This document shows positions 50,176-61,955 of a stretch of 64,000 nt of DNA, piece after piece; within the stretch, counting starts at the first letter, position 1; the number at the start of each line of letters is the position of its first letter. Below the pieces are notes generated by a model. That model was not told where the DNA came from and did no database searches. It saw only the letters and a program-made list of their open reading frames with translations. Made by a program: the position numbers and the translations under genes. The stretch comes from Cercophora sp. LCS_1 (lineage: Eukaryota; Ascomycota; Sordariomycetes; Sordariales; Lasiosphaeriaceae), in the NCBI GenBank assembly GCA_036250225.1, contig JAPZLL010000031.1, positions 186,001 to 250,000 of the forward strand, read 5' to 3'.

Positions 50176-51146
50176 CTAGAACCATCTCGGCAGATAAAAC
50201 CTTACATTTTCATACACCAAGAAGGTGACCCACGTCGCCGGCAGCACCCTCACAACCCCGGGCATCATACCCCTATAAAACCCTCTCACGCCCTCCTCCC
50301 GCCACAGCTGCCTGACCACACCCCTGGCCCCTTTACCAAACATCTCCTCAGCATCGTGCGTCTGCAGCCGACTCCGCAGCACCTGCAACGGGTACGTCGT
50401 CGCGCCAGCAACCAGCTTCGCAACAGTCGACAAGACCACCGTCGCCTCATTGCCCACTTCCCCCGTCCCGCCCTGCCTCTTGATATGCCATCTCCTTGCT
50501 GGATCGTACACGGCAAACTGCACCGCCCCATGGCTCACCGCCAGCATCCCCACACCCAAGCCCCGGTAAAAGCCCCTGAGACCTTCCTCCCTCCACAGAC
50601 GTACACCGCCTGCCCACATGCTGGGGTACGCGCCGGCGGCGCCGCGATCCGACGACAGCATGCGCGTCTTGAGCACCCATATTGGGTTGGTGATGACCTG
50701 GGTGGCGGCGCCGGCGGCGAGGGACGCGACGAAGAAGTCGGCCGGCGTGAGGCGCTGTGATGGGTGGTTGCGGATGAACGATATGGCGCGTTCCGAGAAC
50801 GACTTGAAGAAGAAGAACGAGGCCCACGAAGTGGCGTTGCCGATGAGGTTTGGCGTGAGGCCGCGGTAGAGGGAGGCGAGGGGTCGGTCTGTGGATGCCA
50901 GGGCGCGGATGACCGAGACGGTGGTGAGGGATTGGGAGTGGTGTTTGGAGCGGTGGACTGGGACAGTCTTGTTAGCCTCCTTTTCAAGCTTCGATTCTTT
51001 GGGAGGCGTGTGTGTGTATTACTCTGCATGCGCGTCTTGACAATATCAAGAGGGTGCACAATAAGCGTGGCCATGGAGCCAGCTGAGAGGCCGGCAATGG
51101 TTTCTACGATGGCGGGCGAACGGCCCGCATCTTTGGTTTTCGTCAT
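50176..51146 (-). CDS. flx1: mitochondrial carrier, Flx1/folate-FAD transporter type
   Basis: Two exons, 51146-51023 and 50957-50176, with a 65-nt intron give 301 residues. Three carrier repeats are visible, with signature motifs HPLDIVKTRM (near residue 36), NPIWVLKTRM (near 145) and YPLQVLRSRL (near 240). Tryptophan in the second motif and the segment RGLTPNLIGNATSWASFFFF are characteristic of the FAD/folate/pyrimidine nucleotide branch. Yeast Flx1 moves FAD across the inner mitochondrial membrane. The C-terminus ends RFYLPRWF. Substrate assignment is by family likeness only. tom7 lies about 500 bases upstream on the same strand. Confidence 0.9.
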
Positions 51147-51651
51147 GTCATAGGGACTTTATATTTTTTTTCGTGGCTTTTTACTTTGCGGCTACTACAT
51201 CGTCATGGCAGATCAGATTTGTTGCCGCTGCTTGTTTGCTTATGATTGTGAATGGAGGTCGCGGAAAGAACGATGACGCAGGTTACGGACGAGTTGTCGC
51301 AGGCCCGATAAAAATGCTGGGTTTCTCGGTTCAATGGCGCCGAAGCAACCCGAGCAGGGATTGCGTCCCTCGATATCCATTATCCATCGCCCACCCAGCA
51401 TTCCTAATGGTAAAAGGACCGACGCGCGGAACAATGTACGAGAGTTGTAAGTCGTTCAGAAGGAGTTGGTCGTTATTATATTACATCATCGTTGCTTATA
51501 TGCCAGGCTCTTGCTCATTCCATGTCCGCTGAATGTTCCAGCGCCATGGGCCCTTTGTTCCCGGTTCTATGCCCCATCCACGAGTTAGGCACAACGTCCA
51601 AACCCATAATCGTACAATACACTCTTCCCACGTAGACCCATTGCCGCTCGT
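51147..51651. promoter_or_regulatory. flx1 upstream region and tom7 3' flank
   Basis: This 505-bp stretch lies between two minus-strand mitochondrial genes. No further gene is seen. Confidence 0.5.
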
Positions 51652-52041
51652 CTACCCAGACAAGGGGGAAAGGAGGCTGTTGAGGTGTTAGCGGATTGCC
51701 ATGGCCGCGGGTTGCAACAAGGGTCGACCTACCGGATGATGGAAGGCCGAGGGTCGCTTTGTGTGTATCCTAATGTCTCGTTAGATCCGTAATCGAGGGC
51801 TCGAGTATCAATAGGCGTAGGCGCACCAAGGTAGAGGATGAACGGAAGGTAGCCACTGCGACCGGTCAGCGCCCATTCTATTGATGAGTTCGGGGTGATG
51901 GGAAACCGTACTAGTGAAGGGCAACGCGGGAAACCTCAATAATCCTGCTGATGCGCTCCTGTCCCAAACTCGTCAGCGCTTTGTGTGGGATGGGGGTATG
52001 TACGCTTTGCGAACCTTGGACTCCTCGGAAAGGGCGAACAT
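51652..52041 (-). CDS. tom7: mitochondrial outer-membrane translocase subunit Tom7
   Basis: Five tiny exons, 52041-52015 (27 nt), 51958-51912 (47), 51855-51827 (29), 51769-51733 (37) and 51676-51652 (25), give 54 residues. All four introns are 56-57 nt with consensus ends, so over half of the gene is intron. The spliced protein starts MFALSEESKERISRIIEVSR, continues with VALHYGYLPFILYLGY (the single membrane span) and ends SIIRLLSPLSG. This is the Tom7 pattern: soluble helix, central span, Pro-rich intermembrane end. Tom7 modulates assembly of the TOM import pore. The gene is invisible to ORF-based calling because no exon exceeds 16 codons. It is divergent to sap49 and shares a 365-bp promoter with it. 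Confidence 0.92.
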
Positions 52042-52406
52042 TTTGACGTTTAATCTGGGGCCTGTTAGCAGTGCAATTGCCAATCCTCGGGAATGAGGAC
52101 GCACTTTGAAAAGACGGCTTCGATTGTGAGGTTTGCGAAAGGCGTGGTACGGGTAGTCGGTGGTGGGATAGATCGGTGAATGAACCAGACTTGGGATGCG
52201 ATTGCGTCCAGGAATTTTTGGCGTTGTGCAGGGGCCGACGACAACGGCGCCCCACATTATAACCACCCCCTGTCCCGAAGCTCTAAAAGTTGCGTCTCTG
52301 ACCTTCAACCGCGTTCGAGAACGTAACCGAACCGTTCAACATAATTCCTCGAAAAGACTCACAGAAGCTTCATATTCCCTAGAAGGAATATATACGTGTC
52401 TTTGAA
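52042..52406. promoter_or_regulatory. shared divergent promoter of tom7 and sap49
   Basis: 365 bp between the two start codons. An A-rich stretch (catattccctagaaggaatatata) lies just before sap49. No strong motif is recognised. Confidence 0.5.
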
Positions 52407-53618
52407 ATGTCGAAGCACTGGTATGCGCTCCATGGAATGCAGGCCAACAACCGGCTAACAGGCAGCAGGGAACAAAATAAAGATGCGACCGTGTATGTCG
52501 GCAACATCGACGAGCGATTCACCCAGGAGCTGCTTTCCGAATTGATGACACAGGTCGGGCCGGTACGTCAGGTGCATATGCCGCAGGACCGCGTGTCGCA
52601 AACACATCAAGGGTACGGTTTCGTCGAGTTTGACACTCCCTCCTCCGCCGAATACGCCGCCAAGGTTCTCAACGGCATTCGAGTCTGGGGCAAGCCAATT
52701 CGCGTCAACAAAGCTAGTGCCGATAAACAAAAGACGGTGGATATTGGCGCAGAGCTTTTTATCAACAACCTAGACCCTTCGGTTGACGAGAAGATTCTGT
52801 ACGACACCTTCAGCCAGTTTGGCGGCATTCTACGGCAGCCGAGTATTATCCGCGATGACAACAACATTTCCAAGGGCTACGGCTTTGTCAGCTTCGACTC
52901 GTTCGAGGCTAGCGATGCCGCCAAGGCAACCATGAACGGCCAGTACCTCCTCAGCAAGGCCATCACGGTTGAGTATGCCTACAAGAAGGATGGAAAGGGC
53001 GAGCGCCACGGCGACGAAGCCGAGCGCAAGCTTGCCGCCGAGGGCAAGAAGCACAACATTGTCCCCGAACACCAGCCTCTTCCGGCCGCCTACCACATGA
53101 CAGGCCCAGTTGGCGCTCCTCCGGGCGCTGCTGTCCTCCCTCCCACCATCGACCCGTCAGCTGGCATCCCTCTCGGCGTGTCGCCCATTGCCCCCATCTC
53201 AGCTCCTAGCTCCTTGCCCCTCGGCATGCCTCCAGTTCCGGTGGCCGCTTATGGGGCGCCACCACCATCCATGCCTCGTGTGCCGCCCGCTCCATACGGT
53301 GGAGTTCCTCCGGCAGGCTTGCCGCGGCCCATGGTCAGTCTTCCTCCCGCGCCCTCTGGTCTCCCAGCACGGCCACCTCCCAGTCATGGTGGCTTTGGTA
53401 GCCCCGCCGACTTCCATCCGCCGGGGGCCTCCTTCCGTGGTGGCCCTCCTGGCCCCCCGGCACCGTATGGCGGGTTGCCAGCGCCACCGAACGGGTTCCC
53501 AGGCGCTCCACCTCCAGGCGCGCCTCTTCCCCAGGGCTTCATGCCGCCCCCTGGTGCCGCGCCCCCTGCGGGCTTTGGCGGTCCTCCTGCCCCGCCGAAT
53601 GGGATGCATCGCCGTTAG
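52407..53618 (+). CDS. sap49: U2 snRNP SF3b subunit 4 (Sap49/Hsh49), two RRMs
   Basis: Two exons, 52407-52420 and 52469-53618, give 387 residues. The 48-nt intron is in frame and has no stop, so the locus also reads as one open frame of 403 codons. The spliced start MSKHWEQNKDATVYVGNIDE matches the family, whereas the unspliced version inserts 16 unrelated residues. RRM1 (about residues 10-85) has VYVGNI and GYGFVEF; RRM2 (about 97-175) has LFINNL and KGYGFVSF. The C-terminal 175 residues are Pro/Gly/Ala-rich, as in other SF3b4 proteins. It binds Sap145 and pre-mRNA near the branch site. Confidence 0.95.
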   Translation: MSKHWYALHGMQANNRLTGSREQNKDATVYVGNIDERFTQELLSELMTQVGPVRQVHMPQDRVSQTHQGYGFVEFDTPSSAEYAAKVLNGIRVWGKPIRVNKASADKQKTVDIGAELFINNLDPSVDEKILYDTFSQFGGILRQPSIIRDDNNISKGYGFVSFDSFEASDAAKATMNGQYLLSKAITVEYAYKKDGKGERHGDEAERKLAAEGKKHNIVPEHQPLPAAYHMTGPVGAPPGAAVLPPTIDPSAGIPLGVSPIAPISAPSSLPLGMPPVPVAAYGAPPPSMPRVPPAPYGGVPPAGLPRPMVSLPPAPSGLPARPPPSHGGFGSPADFHPPGASFRGGPPGPPAPYGGLPAPPNGFPGAPPPGAPLPQGFMPPPGAAPPAGFGGPPAPPNGMHRR

Positions 53619-54340
53619 AACCGCGATGCCCTTCCAAACCGCGAGGATATTAATAGGATTCTCGGACATAAAACGCAGACTACAGACGGACTGCCAAACG
53701 CCCCTTCAAACAAAAAATGAAACGACACCAAACATCCAACGGGCGCCGATGATTTTTGCTGGGGCGACAGCGAGAGTGAGATGTCTAACTTGGAGCATAT
53801 AGCTCCATATTCGTGGTCAGCAGAGAGAAGGGGTCAGCGTTTGTTCTTTTTCACGGCTTGCGCTCCGTTACAAAGTCAGGGGCTAACGTCAACATAGCTC
53901 GCGAGGCCAAATTATGCCTAAGCCGGGGTTGCTCCGCTGCTTGTCTCCAGTATCTTGGCGATTGTTTTGAGTAGAGCGTACAAACAGGAAGGTTCCCGTC
54001 TTGACTGGGAGCCGGGTGAAATGCGTACTATGACGAGCGGTTGGAGGATGGACTACATTGGAGAAAAAGAAAAACACATGCATGATACCCAAATACAGCT
54101 TCCAATACTTGGTGTTCACCTCAAGACTGCTATTTGCTTCTGAAAGACTACACTTTAGCTCCTACAATTCGGTTCTGATTTGTTTCCAAGGCACTGATTC
54201 CCGTTTGCCCTCCCTTTTTCCCGGTCCAGGTGTATTACCGACCAGCTAGGTTGATACAAGTTACAATTGATTGCCGGTTGCCTCGCACACTGACCGCTCT
54301 CTTTTTGAAGACTGCCGACTTCCGCTGTCCGTCATGTCCT
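53619..54340. other. intergenic between convergent sap49 and cbc1
   Basis: 722 bases of 3' flanking DNA for two genes. No gene or RNA is recognised. Confidence 0.6.
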
Positions 54341-56955
54341 CTAGGCACCGTTCTCAGCATTCCCGTTCTTCACCCCGGTCTTGTTCTTCTCCTCAAGTAA
54401 GAACGCCTCTTCTATCGCCGCCCTTCGCCGGAAAGCCCTCAGCCATCTCTCGCCCCACCGCTTGACAAGCGCCTCTCTCTCCGTCTTGCCCTCGCCGTCG
54501 CCAATATCGGCTTCAATCATCTCGTCCTTGTTGCCACTCGCCCAGGCCACTAGAGCGTCCTCGATCGCACGGAACAACCCGCGCATACCCCGAATCTCAG
54601 TGTCATTGTTTTCATCGTCCGTCATGGCGTCGGGCTGTGCAGCCTTGTGCGCAACCTGGCGTACTCGGGTCGTGACCTTCATGACGGTGTGAAATACCAG
54701 TTCGAAGACATGCGCGCACGCGAGTGCGTCGCCTTTGGTGTTGCCTGCGTGAGTGATGAGCGCCCAATTGATGACAGCAGAAGGTACGAGAATGCTGTAA
54801 TTGAGCAGCTTCTCGATGATGGAGAGGGCCACGCCTGTGTGTCCGGACCAGTATGCCATGACCGCTGAGATGATCTGGGCGCGGGCTACGTCTGAGGCGG
54901 CGCCCGCGTCGGTGAGCCTGTCCTTGGTTCTCTCAATGGCAGCCAGCACGTGCGAAAGAGACTTGTTTCCAACGTGGAGAACCGATGTAACAAATACGTC
55001 TGTGCTTGCAACAAGAGGGTCCAGGTTGTTGTCAAGCGCGAGAGCGTGAATCCGCTCAATCACGGGTTGGATCTCCTCGTCGGGCGCCTTGCGTCGGAGA
55101 AGCGCTGCAATCTCACGGCCCTCAGCTGCGAAGGGTGTTTCTGCGGCAGTTAGCTACCTCCACTTCGTGTGTTGAGCTCTGTTGACTCACGATCGTTGGC
55201 GAACTTGAAGTCCGGCGTCTCATTCTCCATCTCGGGCTTGATCAGCACCTGGTAGGGCTCCGGAAGCGTGCCCTTGATGCGCTGGGCAAAGCTCAACCGA
55301 ATCTCCTTGTCGATGGCGCCCCGAATGAAGGCCTTTTGTGGGTGCAAGTCTGGCAAATAGACATCATCGACCCACTCAGTCCACTTCCAGGTGAAGCCAA
55401 AGTTACTCAAGTGATGAGAAAACCAGTCTAGGAACCGGTTCCCAAGCTCCAAATCAAGGCGGGGAGCATTCCGGTAAAGGTAGCGGATAGCGCGTCCGAG
55501 GCTGGGTGCAATGGCGGCTGGAGCGAGCTTACAACTCTCCGTCAATACAGCATGGTAATAGACGAGCTTGTGTTCCGGGTTCGGGAGCTGGAAGAGCTGT
55601 GAGAACACGGCATCAACGGCGACATCCTCAGGCTTCCAAGTCGATTTTGGTGGTTCGATGTCGCGCAACCTGTCGAATGGTGTGGCTCTGGCGGCAAAGG
55701 TCCGGGGTGCAAAGAAGCAGTCGACCTCGATCAGGTGGCGCGCCGTGACATTGCGGTTGAAATGCAGAATGTTGATTGTGTCAGTAAGAGCATCTCGAAT
55801 CAGAGACGCCGCCGCGGTCGACTCTGAAGGGACAGACTCCACCTCCTGGTTTCCATAGACTGAAAAGTAGACCTCTGGGAAGAGGGGCCGGGGCCCAGCT
55901 GTCACAGTCTCAGGGATGGCGATGTTGGGCAGTGCATGCTTAGATGCGTTGCTGATCTTCTCCTGCTGGTCAACTTGGTGAGATGGAAACTCCCAAGGCC
56001 GCGGCAAAAAAGAGAGAGGCCACCCGTTGTTCGCCTCAGCCTGGAGCTGCGTCTGCAGCAACTTGATGATGCTTGTTGATGGGTTTGTCTCCTCACCGAT
56101 TTCAGCATGATATGGCTCGATGAGGGTTTGGAGCGCATGTGGTTCCGAGGCGATAATCTCGGTCTTCTCCATCAAATCGGCGGCCTTTTGTGTCCACTGT
56201 CCCGGCGCAGCCATCATAACATATGGCAAGGTGAGCAGGATGATTTTGACAAGCTCAGTTCCGATTGTCTGCTCCAAGTCAGCGTCACCCAGCTTTGAAG
56301 GATAAATTTGGAACGCACATCCTCAGAGCTTGCTGTCTGCAAGTCGACAGCCCGAGAGAACAGGTCCTCGAGAAGAGGGAATAGACCATCTCCCTCCAAG
56401 CATCCCTGCAGACAGGCGAGAAGCTTCAGATAAAGCTTCACATCTCGCCATTCCCCCTCGTTGATCTTGTTCTCTGCCACCGCAGCCAACTTTCCCAGTA
56501 GCAGATCCACAACCTCAGGCTTGTCTGCGTTCGCGACCAGCAATACCGCCGCAAGGAACGGGATTTTGAGCGGTTGCTCAACCGCAAGCTGCAGAATCAG
56601 GTCCACAAAGTTCCCCCTGAGAAGTTCGTCATCCCAGTTGTCAGTGAAAAGGTTCGCGATCGATGAGACTTCCTCGTGCCATGGGCGCATGGGGTTTTCC
56701 GCAATAGCGAGTAACTGCTTCCGAATTCGAACATGGGGCGGTGCATCGAAGCGCCGGCGTTGGTCGCGACGGTCGAAGTTATCGTCATCTTCAGGAATCC
56801 ACTGATTAGTCGCAGTCGTTTCGAATAACACATGTCGCTTCGCATCGCAATCGATGGTTTCGAGCTCAAGGTTCCCACTTACCTCTATAACGACGCTTTC
56901 GCGAATTGTGGTAGCCGCCGCGGTCCCCGCCAGAACGTCGATCGTAGTCGGCCAT
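54341..56955 (-). CDS. cbc1: nuclear cap-binding complex large subunit (Cbp80/Cbc1)
   Basis: Four exons, 56955-56883, 56788-56319, 56268-55191 and 55140-54341, give 806 residues. The spliced N-terminus is MADYDRRSGGDRGGYHNSRK, an Arg/Gly-rich start followed by a basic segment expected to act as a nuclear localisation signal. An MIF4G helical domain covers about residues 35-240 (FLAAVLLVANADKPEVVDLL), with two further helical domains and an acidic loop DDENNDTE near 700. Introns are consensus, and each junction restores conserved sequence such as TASSEDTIGTELVKI. With Cbp20 the protein binds the m7G cap and couples capping to splicing, export and decay. Confidence 0.94.
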
Positions 56956-58265
56956 GGCACCAGTTCTGCAAATTGATGGCGGGAACCAGTGTGCAGTTTC
57001 AAGGTTAAGCTTTTTGTTTTCTTTGACTATGCCGGCACCCCCAGAGACGTGCTTGCCGAAACCTCAACGCGTGTTTGAATTGGAAAGTGGGTCGACTGCA
57101 AGGCTGAAGAGGCGAGGCGAATAAGCCACTCGGCACAGACTCCTGATATGTCAGGCATTCAACCCATGTAGCGCCTCCGTTCGCCTCCACCGATCAATAC
57201 ATATCACCACCATTCGCCTTGAATCTGGAAACATAACTGCTGCGAAGAGGTGAAGAGGCATATTTTGGTTGAATTTTTGTATTTATATGTATCATCGCAG
57301 TCGCCGTTGCGTTGGATTCGGTGTGAGAACTCGAATATGGGTTGCAAAACACACAGGGACCGAGGGCCGATCGATGCATCAAAGACTATTTCACAATACG
57401 TTCGAGAGTGTAAACAGAGCTGTTGTCTCCCTCGCCGACTCAAATCTCTAGTCCCGGTCTGCAACACTTAAATACACCATGAGGGTTGCAAAAATAATGA
57501 ATCTTTTTTCAAGTCATGCCATGAATACCAAGCAGACAGTCGCCAGTTTTTTCCTCGCCGTCGTCAGGGAGCCGGACAATCCATATATCCATCCAGCCAT
57601 TCCCCGTTGTCATCATATCCCGGGCTCCAGTCAAGCCCATCAACCCAAACATCTGAGGTGGCTACCACTCCCCGAATCTGTCCCAACTCAAACCACCTCG
57701 CAAAAAGGTGTTCCTGTGCCATAACCCATCAGTCATTGCCGCGAGACCAACACAACCAAGGGCGAGTCGAGGGGCCGCGCGAAAGCCAAAGGTTTAACCC
57801 TCTTGTGGACGCCAGCCACATGAATCAGAGCCTTTCGGGCATATGGTGGTGAAAAAAGCAAAGCCATCCCGGTCATGCAGAAATGAAATCTAAAAACGTG
57901 CTCCGTAACCTTCCTGAATGCGGCCCTTCGTAAAGACAACCAATGTTGCCGCCCCACCCATGGGTGCTGTCTGTGGGCTATCCCCTCATTCAACCTTCCG
58001 TTCGTAGCTCGAGACGGTTTCCGACATTGCCTCTGGGTCCCTTCAAACCGACTCGGCCATACTTGAGTCAATCGAGTCACATAACTCGCCGAGCCAAGCA
58101 GGTGCATGTGTGTACTTTCGTCCTAAGCCGATGGACCGAAGTGGCGAAGGAGTGCCGCCATTTGGAAGCCTAGGTTATGCTTGCCCTGCCGAGAGATACA
58201 CCGAGCGATCCACAAGACTGTTCAACGACCGTGAATCGATGAGAGCAAAGTCATCGGACGATTCT
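56956..58265. promoter_or_regulatory. cbc1 upstream region and GSK-3 3' flank
   Basis: This 1.3-kb region separates two minus-strand genes. ORFs here are short with no recognisable product. Confidence 0.5.
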
Positions 58266-59741
58266 TCAGTCAAGCTTTGCCATCATATCCTGCTTCGCCA
58301 TTGGCGTGAAATTATCGATATCAAGCCCTCGTGCGGCAAGGATGGGCCTCATATGCGGGGGAACAAGTTGGTGGTTGAGTTGGGGAGCAATCGAAAGTTC
58401 TATAATAAAAACAAAGGTCAGCATGGAGGACTCGTATATTGGACGGTAAGGGCCGTACCATGGCGAGTGAAATCGAAAAGTGGCGGGAGATCCTTCAGCT
58501 GTCCTGACTGGTGTCTCGAATCTGGGAACTTGGTGGCCGGATCCCGTAGTTCGTCGAAGAAGCTGTGCACCATCGCATCAATAGCACCCAAGCGCTCGGT
58601 GGGGGTGTATTCCAGGAGACGAGCGATCAGGTCGATCGCGTTGGAATCGGCCTTCCTGAACACCTTGTTGAAGGGATGTGGCTTGATCTGCGGAAACTTG
58701 TGCTCCATGTAGTTCGGGTTCATAGTTCGAATTTGCTCTCGGGTCGGAGTCCCCAGAACCTTGATGATCTCTACCAACTGGTCGATACCTGACTCTCCGG
58801 GGAACAACGGTTGACCAAGCATGAGCTCAGCCATGACACATCCAGTAGACCATACATCTAAGACAAGTAAGTCACTGCCCTTCACGCGATATCATGCTGA
58901 AAAGTGTTACTCACCAATCTTGGTCGTGTAGTTGGTCGCCCCAAAGATGAGCTCAGGTGCTCTGTAGTATCGCGAGCAGATATACGATACGTTAGGCTCA
59001 TTTTCTACCAGAATCTTGGCGCTTCCAAAGTCACAGAGCTTCAGGACACCAGTGCTGGGGTCGAGGAGAAGGTTCTGAGGCTTGATGTCGCGGTGGCAAA
59101 TGCCCTGCGAGTGGATATACGCAAGGGCCCTGAAGAGCTGGTAGATGTAGAGCTTGACTTCGAGGATGGGCATGGTGGTCTTCATCTTGTTGAAGAATCT
59201 CGAGGCCCGGTAGACAGTCTCCGGCACGAATTCCTGGACCAAATTGAGATACACTTCATCCTTCTGTGTCTTTGGTGAGCATGCAGCAAATGCCAGGAGT
59301 CTCAGATAACCACTTACGCGTTCGCCGTTCGAGTAGTAGAACGCCTTCAGCTGCACAATATTGGGGTGTCGCACAATCCGCATGATTTGAAGTTCGCGGT
59401 TCTACGATTTGGTAAGTTGGGGACGTGGGGTGCGTTAGGGCGTACGAACCTTGAATCGCTTGTCCTGCAGAACACGCTTGATGGCTGCATCTTCGTTTGA
59501 CGGAGACAGTTTGGTCTGGAAGACAACGCCGAAGGACCCGTTGCCGACAATTTTGCATTGGGTATATTGTATCTCCCTGGTCTCCCCTGTGACACCATCT
59601 TGAACTTTCTCGCGGATGACTTCTGCATTGTTGGTTGTCAGTCACTCGTGCCCCGGCGGTCTCACCCGCTCCAGCTCTCGGTGCTAGGCACTCACCTCCC
59701 ATCCTCAGTGTATTGAACGCTGCTGGGCGATTTGATGCCAT
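58266..59741 (-). CDS. gsk3: glycogen synthase kinase 3 homologue
   Basis: Six exons, 59741-59696, 59622-59450, 59401-59318, 59263-58915, 58857-58459 and 58399-58266, give 394 residues. Kinase motifs: glycine loop [10 protein letters not shown] (41-50), lysine 64 in AAIKR, HRD at 158-160, DFG at 179-181 and activation tyrosine 195 in [13 protein letters not shown], the GSK-3 signature. The final small exon supplies ELSIAPQLN and the conserved end [10 protein letters not shown]. The third intron (59264-59317) is 54 nt, in frame and stop-free, so its retention would insert 18 residues after GER. Fungal GSK-3 acts in stress responses, development and circadian timing. The 5' upstream region is long (2.2 kb). 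Confidence 0.96.
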
Positions 59742-61955
59742 TTTGCAAAATCAGGACCAGAGGCCGATGCTACCGTTCAAAGCGGTCAATCAGGTCCGTG
59801 GAGGAGCGCGAGTGGGAATAAATCGCGGGAGGCTTGGTGCGGGCCGTGTTGGGCAACAAGCGCCGGGAAACCGATAATCGGGATCGCGGCTGAGCGGGCT
59901 CGAGATCGGGCCCAAGTATGGCAGCAACCTAACGACAGCGCAAGAACGTTGGGCTCTCCTGCGTTCTCGATTCTCGCGGTTCGTGAACAATTTGTCGAGT
60001 GGCTGGAATGGTAGGGGTTGAGGGAGGAATGCGGGCGGCAGTTTGGCGCAAGAATAGAGTGAGTGGGTCGTTCAATGGCCGATGGCAGGCTGCGACAAGT
60101 AGATTGCTCTTGAGCTGGGATTCCGCTGCAGTCAGAGATGAATGCTCAGGGTTGCAGCTGATGAGATGGAATGAATGCAGGCAAGTCAACTTTGAAATGG
60201 ACGAGCTGGTCGCAGGGTTGGAGGAAATCAGGGAATTGCATAGGAGAGAGGTGGAGGGTTGATGTTTTGGGGGGGAGGAGGTCAGGTAAATGTGAGGTCT
60301 TGTTGGAGGGGCGGGCGATGGTAGCTTAAAGTGAAATGATGGCGGGGAATGACAGGGCAAAGGGTGGCAACCTACACAGGCGGAGCCCGTATGTGCATCG
60401 GCGCTCGCAGCCAAGTGGCTCTGGAACAACCTACGCAGGCGCCTGTGCTGAGAATGACGCCCAAGTCTGAACAGACCGCAGGGATGGGGTCTTGCAAGCT
60501 GCGCGAGAGAGATTGATGATGCGTCCTGCTCAAAGACGGGAATGGGAAGACAGCACCAAAGATATGAAAACAACAAGCATCAACTTCTCTGAACTACAGA
60601 CAAAGTCGTGCTGATTCTGAGCTCGGGATGGCCTTGCATGCAGAAAGAACCTCACGCGTCTGGTGAGGTCAGATGGTCAGGGACTTGGCGCTCTGTGGTC
60701 TTGAAAGCAGCCAACCACAGCAATCGGAGGAGGGGTTGGGGCAGAAGGGCAGGCAAGGGTTCGTGAGGGAGGTGAGTGCTTTGGGAGGGTTCGGTGACTG
60801 GAGCCGGAGGGGCAAAAAGGGAGAGAAGGAACAAACTTGCTACTAACCCAAAGATCCCAAAACGCCCACAACGTGTGCGGTTCGTTGCAGATGTTTTGCA
60901 AAGGCTAAGGCGCAATACCTATGCAAGGACGTCGAGGTTGTGCGAGCCACTGATGTCGACGAGAGATCGATGGTGGATTGAGGAGGAGATGGATTGGTGG
61001 TGTCGGGCGGGGACCAAGGGCCTGGTGAGGGGTTGCGGATTGCGGGTTGCCGTGCGAAACTGGGGCCCTTTGGAGCACAAGCCGGTAAGCAAGCAGTGCG
61101 CAGCGCGTGGTGAGCGGAAATGGTTGCCGTCTAATTGGCGCCGCCCTGGTCGTGAAGGGGTGTCGAGCCTCAAAGCTGGAGGCCAGGGCAAACGATCTAA
61201 AAACAGACTAGGAAGCCAGAGCACAATCGTGCAAACGACAACAAGATCGAGGGCGAGAGTCGATGTCCGTTACGCTCAAGATCCCGGATGCGCAATGGGT
61301 TTCGGTAAACAGTTGCCCAATAAGTTCACCAACAAAGTCAGTAGTTGCAGGCGCAAAACCGTGAACGCTCTTGCGTCTACAGCTTGATGCTCTGAGATTA
61401 GGACTTCGTATCGTGTGATGGAAGAAGAACTTGGAAGAAACTCGACGGGAGTTGAAGGCTGGGCAGCGTGGTGGACTTGGTGCGGTATCGAGGTAGCTCT
61501 ATGTGCTGTGACGTGACTGCACTCTAGCGACAATACCGCGGGGCTTGGTCTGGAGGCGGGGCTTGGGAAATAGCCTCAGTTCAGATCGCGGGGTCTTCGC
61601 GAAGCGCCAGGAAAAGGTGTCAAGCCGTTGAGGTTCTGTCCACTCTGGCCTCAGGCGCTTGCTGCGTCGTCCACCTTTGTCGCTATCCCGCGATTCCAGG
61701 GTGGAGCAAGGCCGAGACGGGGATATATGAGGTGGCGCTTGGTGTGGTGTTTACTTCAACGTCCTTCAGTACTGCATCAACCTTGTGCGCTGATGATGGC
61801 TAAACAACGAGATGTAGATGGCACCGCCTCAGACCTAACGAGGAAGAGGGAGGGGAGGGCAGCGGGGCGGAAAGGGTCTCCTTGAAAAAGAACAACGGTG
61901 ATCCAGAGAGGAGCAACAAAAAACAATGATGCGGCCGGTTCTGGCTTTTGTTCTC
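59742..61955. promoter_or_regulatory. long GSK-3 upstream region
   Basis: About 2.2 kb precedes the GSK-3 start on the minus strand. A 215-codon minus-strand ORF (60576-59929) is Ser/Pro/His-rich and composition-driven. It most likely represents a pyrimidine-rich leader or promoter. No other gene is supported. Confidence 0.5.

Noticed and set aside
59929..60576. 215-codon Ser/Pro/His-rich minus-strand ORF upstream of GSK-3
   Set aside because: Low-complexity translation of a pyrimidine-rich upstream region; no domain.
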